Assembly: GCF_024346955.1 (NCBI RefSeq)
Contig: NZ_AP024884.1
Coordinates: 124,001-188,000, forward strand
Reading direction: 5' to 3'
Source: Vibrio mangrovi
GTDB lineage: Bacteria; Pseudomonadota; Gammaproteobacteria; Enterobacterales; Vibrionaceae
DNA: 64,000 bases
The translations under genes and the position numbers were made by a program. Shown one piece after another: positions 62,120 through 64,000 of the stretch. The notes below the pieces were generated by a model. That model was given only the letters and a program-made list of their open reading frames with translations, was not told the origin of the DNA and did no database searches. Positions within the stretch are counted from its first letter, which is position 1; each line of letters starts with the position of its first letter.

Positions 62120-64000
62120 ATGGATATTATATATAATGATTTGATGATATATCCTAAGGCTTTCGGATTATTGCTGGTATCAATTGTTGTAATTGGTTGG
62201 GTGTTTTATTTTGTCTATAAATTGAAGTCTAAAAATGTAAAATTAGTGAATAGTTACTATAGATTTTATATTGTATACTCAGTATTTGTTTTTTTATGGA
62301 TTTTGTCTAATCTCTATTTTCATACCGAACTGCTTACCTTTTATTCCGAAGCTGTAGCCAAAGACGTGGCTATTCTTGCAAATGTATTTGCATTATTTGC
62401 TGTTGTTTTTGCATGTTTATTTTCTTGTGAGTTAAAACAGGGATATTTTCATATAAAGGTTCCTTCATATATATATGTTGTCATTGCTTTACTATCTTCA
62501 TGTGGGCTGATTTTAAATGTCATTCCAAACTTAACTATATTAGAGGTTAAGGTTTTCTCTGTAAGTAATTTTGTAATAAACTTTGGAGAGTATACATCAT
62601 TATTCTTTTTATTTGCATTTCTTATTATTGTTATTACATTTATTAATATTATATCCTTGAGACTAAATGTTCGTAGTCAATTAGGCAAAACCAAAGCTTA
62701 TTATATGATCTTTGGTATTGTAATATTTATGTTGTCTAATATTGTAATACATGGTGTTGTTGCTCTATTTTTTAGTAATTTTTCTTTTACATGGGCACCT
62801 CCAATATTATCAGTTAGTGAAATGATATTCACAGGATATGCATTAATGACATCACGGTTTTATAGTGTTCGTTATATGATGCATTTGATGACCACGATAG
62901 TTACTACTTCTATTATCTATATAGTACCATTAATCGCTGTAAATATATTTATTGGGCCATCATATTCATTTATTTATTCCTATATTCCAATTGTAGGACT
63001 AACCTGGAGATGGGTTTTTCTCTTTGTAAAAAAATGGGTCACCCGGGTAATCTATCATGCAGATGTTCATCCTATTGAACGGTTGAATTCATATATTGAT
63101 GATTTTAAAAGAGATCCTTTAGATGCTATTCATAAAATCTCCCGGATGTTAGATGTACCGGATGATCAGATGAAGATCATCAAAAATGATGCAGAGCTTG
63201 AATTTTACCGGCATTATTTTTCACAGAGTTCAGATGTATTGATATTGGATGAAGTACAGGAAAAGCTGGAATTTGCTAAAAGAGGGCTCAAGACACTCAG
63301 TGAACTTCATGAGCGAATGAACCAGAGTGATGCCGCGCTCATTATTCCTATTTTTGATAGTCACAACGCTATTTCTCATCTGTTTGTCTCAACGCATAAA
63401 AGTAGTGGCAGACTCTTTTCAAATGAAGAAGTCAAGACACTGCAACGTATTATTCATGAGGCCCAGTTTTACATTAATTCTCATGTCAAAGTTCAGAAAT
63501 ATTCGGCGCTGGCATACTCGATTGCCCATGAAGTTCGTAATCCGTTGTCACAGGTTCAGTCCCATCTGGACCTGTTAAAACTTTATGTACTGCAAAACAT
63601 GGATACCCAGACAATATTGCATGGTTTTGATAAGGCAAGCGACGCAATTCAACGCGGCAACCAACTGATTGATATTATCCTGCGTGAAATCGGTGACTCA
63701 TCTTTGCAGGCTTCGGTGTCAACATTGCATACCGATCAGCTCATCCGTCAGTCTGTGGAACAATTTGGTTTTGATGATGAGTCATACCGGCAGAGGATTC
63801 ATATTGCGGCTGATGATGGGTTTCCTCTTAAAGTTAATGAGACGCTATTTAACTTTGTCATTTTTAATTTGTTGAGAAATGCGCTTTATTACTTCAGCTC
63901 TTATGCTGAAAGTCAGGTTGAAATCAGAACCGAATCCGGTCAGAAAAGTAACTGTATCATTTTCAGAGATACCGGACCGGGAATCCCTGATGACGTCCGT
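62120..64000 (+). CDS. luxN: LuxN-like quorum-sensing hybrid sensor kinase (3' end beyond window)
   Basis: Open to the last base; 627 codons are visible. The first 310 residues contain about eight or nine hydrophobic segments, matching the multi-helix AHL-sensing domain of LuxN. A cytoplasmic linker follows. The kinase core starts near residue 465 with H-box LAYSIAHEVRNPLSQVQSHLDLLK, then N-box VIFNLLRNALYYF, and a G-box (FRDTGPGIPDD) at the edge. A receiver domain would follow in LuxN but is outside the window. AAGGAG lies 8 bases before the ATG, 11 bases after the luxM frame, so the two form one operon. Confidence 0.9.
   Translation, partial: MDIIYNDLMIYPKAFGLLLVSIVVIGWVFYFVYKLKSKNVKLVNSYYRFYIVYSVFVFLWILSNLYFHTELLTFYSEAVAKDVAILANVFALFAVVFACLFSCELKQGYFHIKVPSYIYVVIALLSSCGLILNVIPNLTILEVKVFSVSNFVINFGEYTSLFFLFAFLIIVITFINIISLRLNVRSQLGKTKAYYMIFGIVIFMLSNIVIHGVVALFFSNFSFTWAPPILSVSEMIFTGYALMTSRFYSVRYMMHLMTTIVTTSIIYIVPLIAVNIFIGPSYSFIYSYIPIVGLTWRWVFLFVKKWVTRVIYHADVHPIERLNSYIDDFKRDPLDAIHKISRMLDVPDDQMKIIKNDAELEFYRHYFSQSSDVLILDEVQEKLEFAKRGLKTLSELHERMNQSDAALIIPIFDSHNAISHLFVSTHKSSGRLFSNEEVKTLQRIIHEAQFYINSHVKVQKYSALAYSIAHEVRNPLSQVQSHLDLLKLYVLQNMDTQTILHGFDKASDAIQRGNQLIDIILREIGDSSLQASVSTLHTDQLIRQSVEQFGFDDESYRQRIHIAADDGFPLKVNETLFNFVIFNLLRNALYYFSSYAESQVEIRTESGQKSNCIIFRDTGPGIPDDVR

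Noticed and set aside
1..64000. CRISPR arrays, integron attC sites, rRNA or tRNA genes
   Set aside because: No regularly spaced repeats, no attC-like series, and no recognisable rRNA or tRNA sequence seen.

Overview
The window most likely comes from a chromosome of a Vibrio or close Vibrionaceae relative. The evidence is a luxM/luxN-type quorum-sensing locus at the right edge, a nikABCDER operon with a canonical NikR operator, a DcuB-like carrier, sbmA, bluB, an aguA/aguB polyamine operon and type VI secretion (T6SS) accessory genes. No rRNA, tRNA, CRISPR array or integron was seen.

Layout. 1-14.9 kb is mostly core-like: a TPR protein (partial), an XRE regulator, periplasmic alpha carbonic anhydrase, a 260-bp MITE, a C4-dicarboxylate carrier, nadE and a nadD-like gene, a NIT-domain chemoreceptor, a REC/HD-GYP response regulator, two tandem paralogous sensor kinases, a HopJ-family protein and a DUF1289/CWC protein. 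15.2-36.9 kb is a T6SS effector island built from two copies of one module: vgrG, DUF4123 adaptor, Rhs toxin, immunity gene, then a small opposite-strand gene with a structured leader. Copy 1 carries a TNT-type (NADase-like) Rhs tip. Copy 2 carries an ADP-ribosyltransferase-like tip and has a decayed vgrG. Between the copies lies an IetAS-like AAA ATPase/subtilase defence pair, whose protease gene is split by a 13-bp tandem duplication, plus a NUDIX gene. 37-41.4 kb is an agmatine-to-putrescine operon with a divergent LysR regulator. 41.4-50.7 kb is AT-rich accessory DNA with IS66 and IS256 remnants, a DUF1593 protein, an AraC regulator, a cyclodipeptide synthase, an unknown 452-aa protein and a secreted beta-helix protein. 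50.8-56.2 kb is the nickel operon. 56.5-60.7 kb holds an ornithine/diamino-acid decarboxylase, a small membrane protein, sbmA and bluB. 60.9-64 kb holds luxM (in two overlapping frames) and the first 627 codons of luxN.

Most interesting signal. Both copies of the small opposite-strand gene (65 aa) are preceded by a leader with the layout of C4-type antisense RNAs of phages P1/P7 (the P4 immunity RNA is similar in principle). The order is target a1-b1, then a folded RNA carrying complementary b'-a', then target a2-b2, with b2 overlapping the ribosome binding site. The a element is the same in both copies. The b element differs, and b' differs with it, so complementarity is kept within each copy but lost between copies. 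This suggests two self-specific antisense RNA switches, one at the end of each T6SS toxin module.

Other notable points: the 13-bp duplication that breaks the subtilase and would restore an 834-aa frame if lost; a dnaX-like slippery heptamer exactly in phase at the luxM frame break; and a cyclodipeptide synthase stranded among IS debris.
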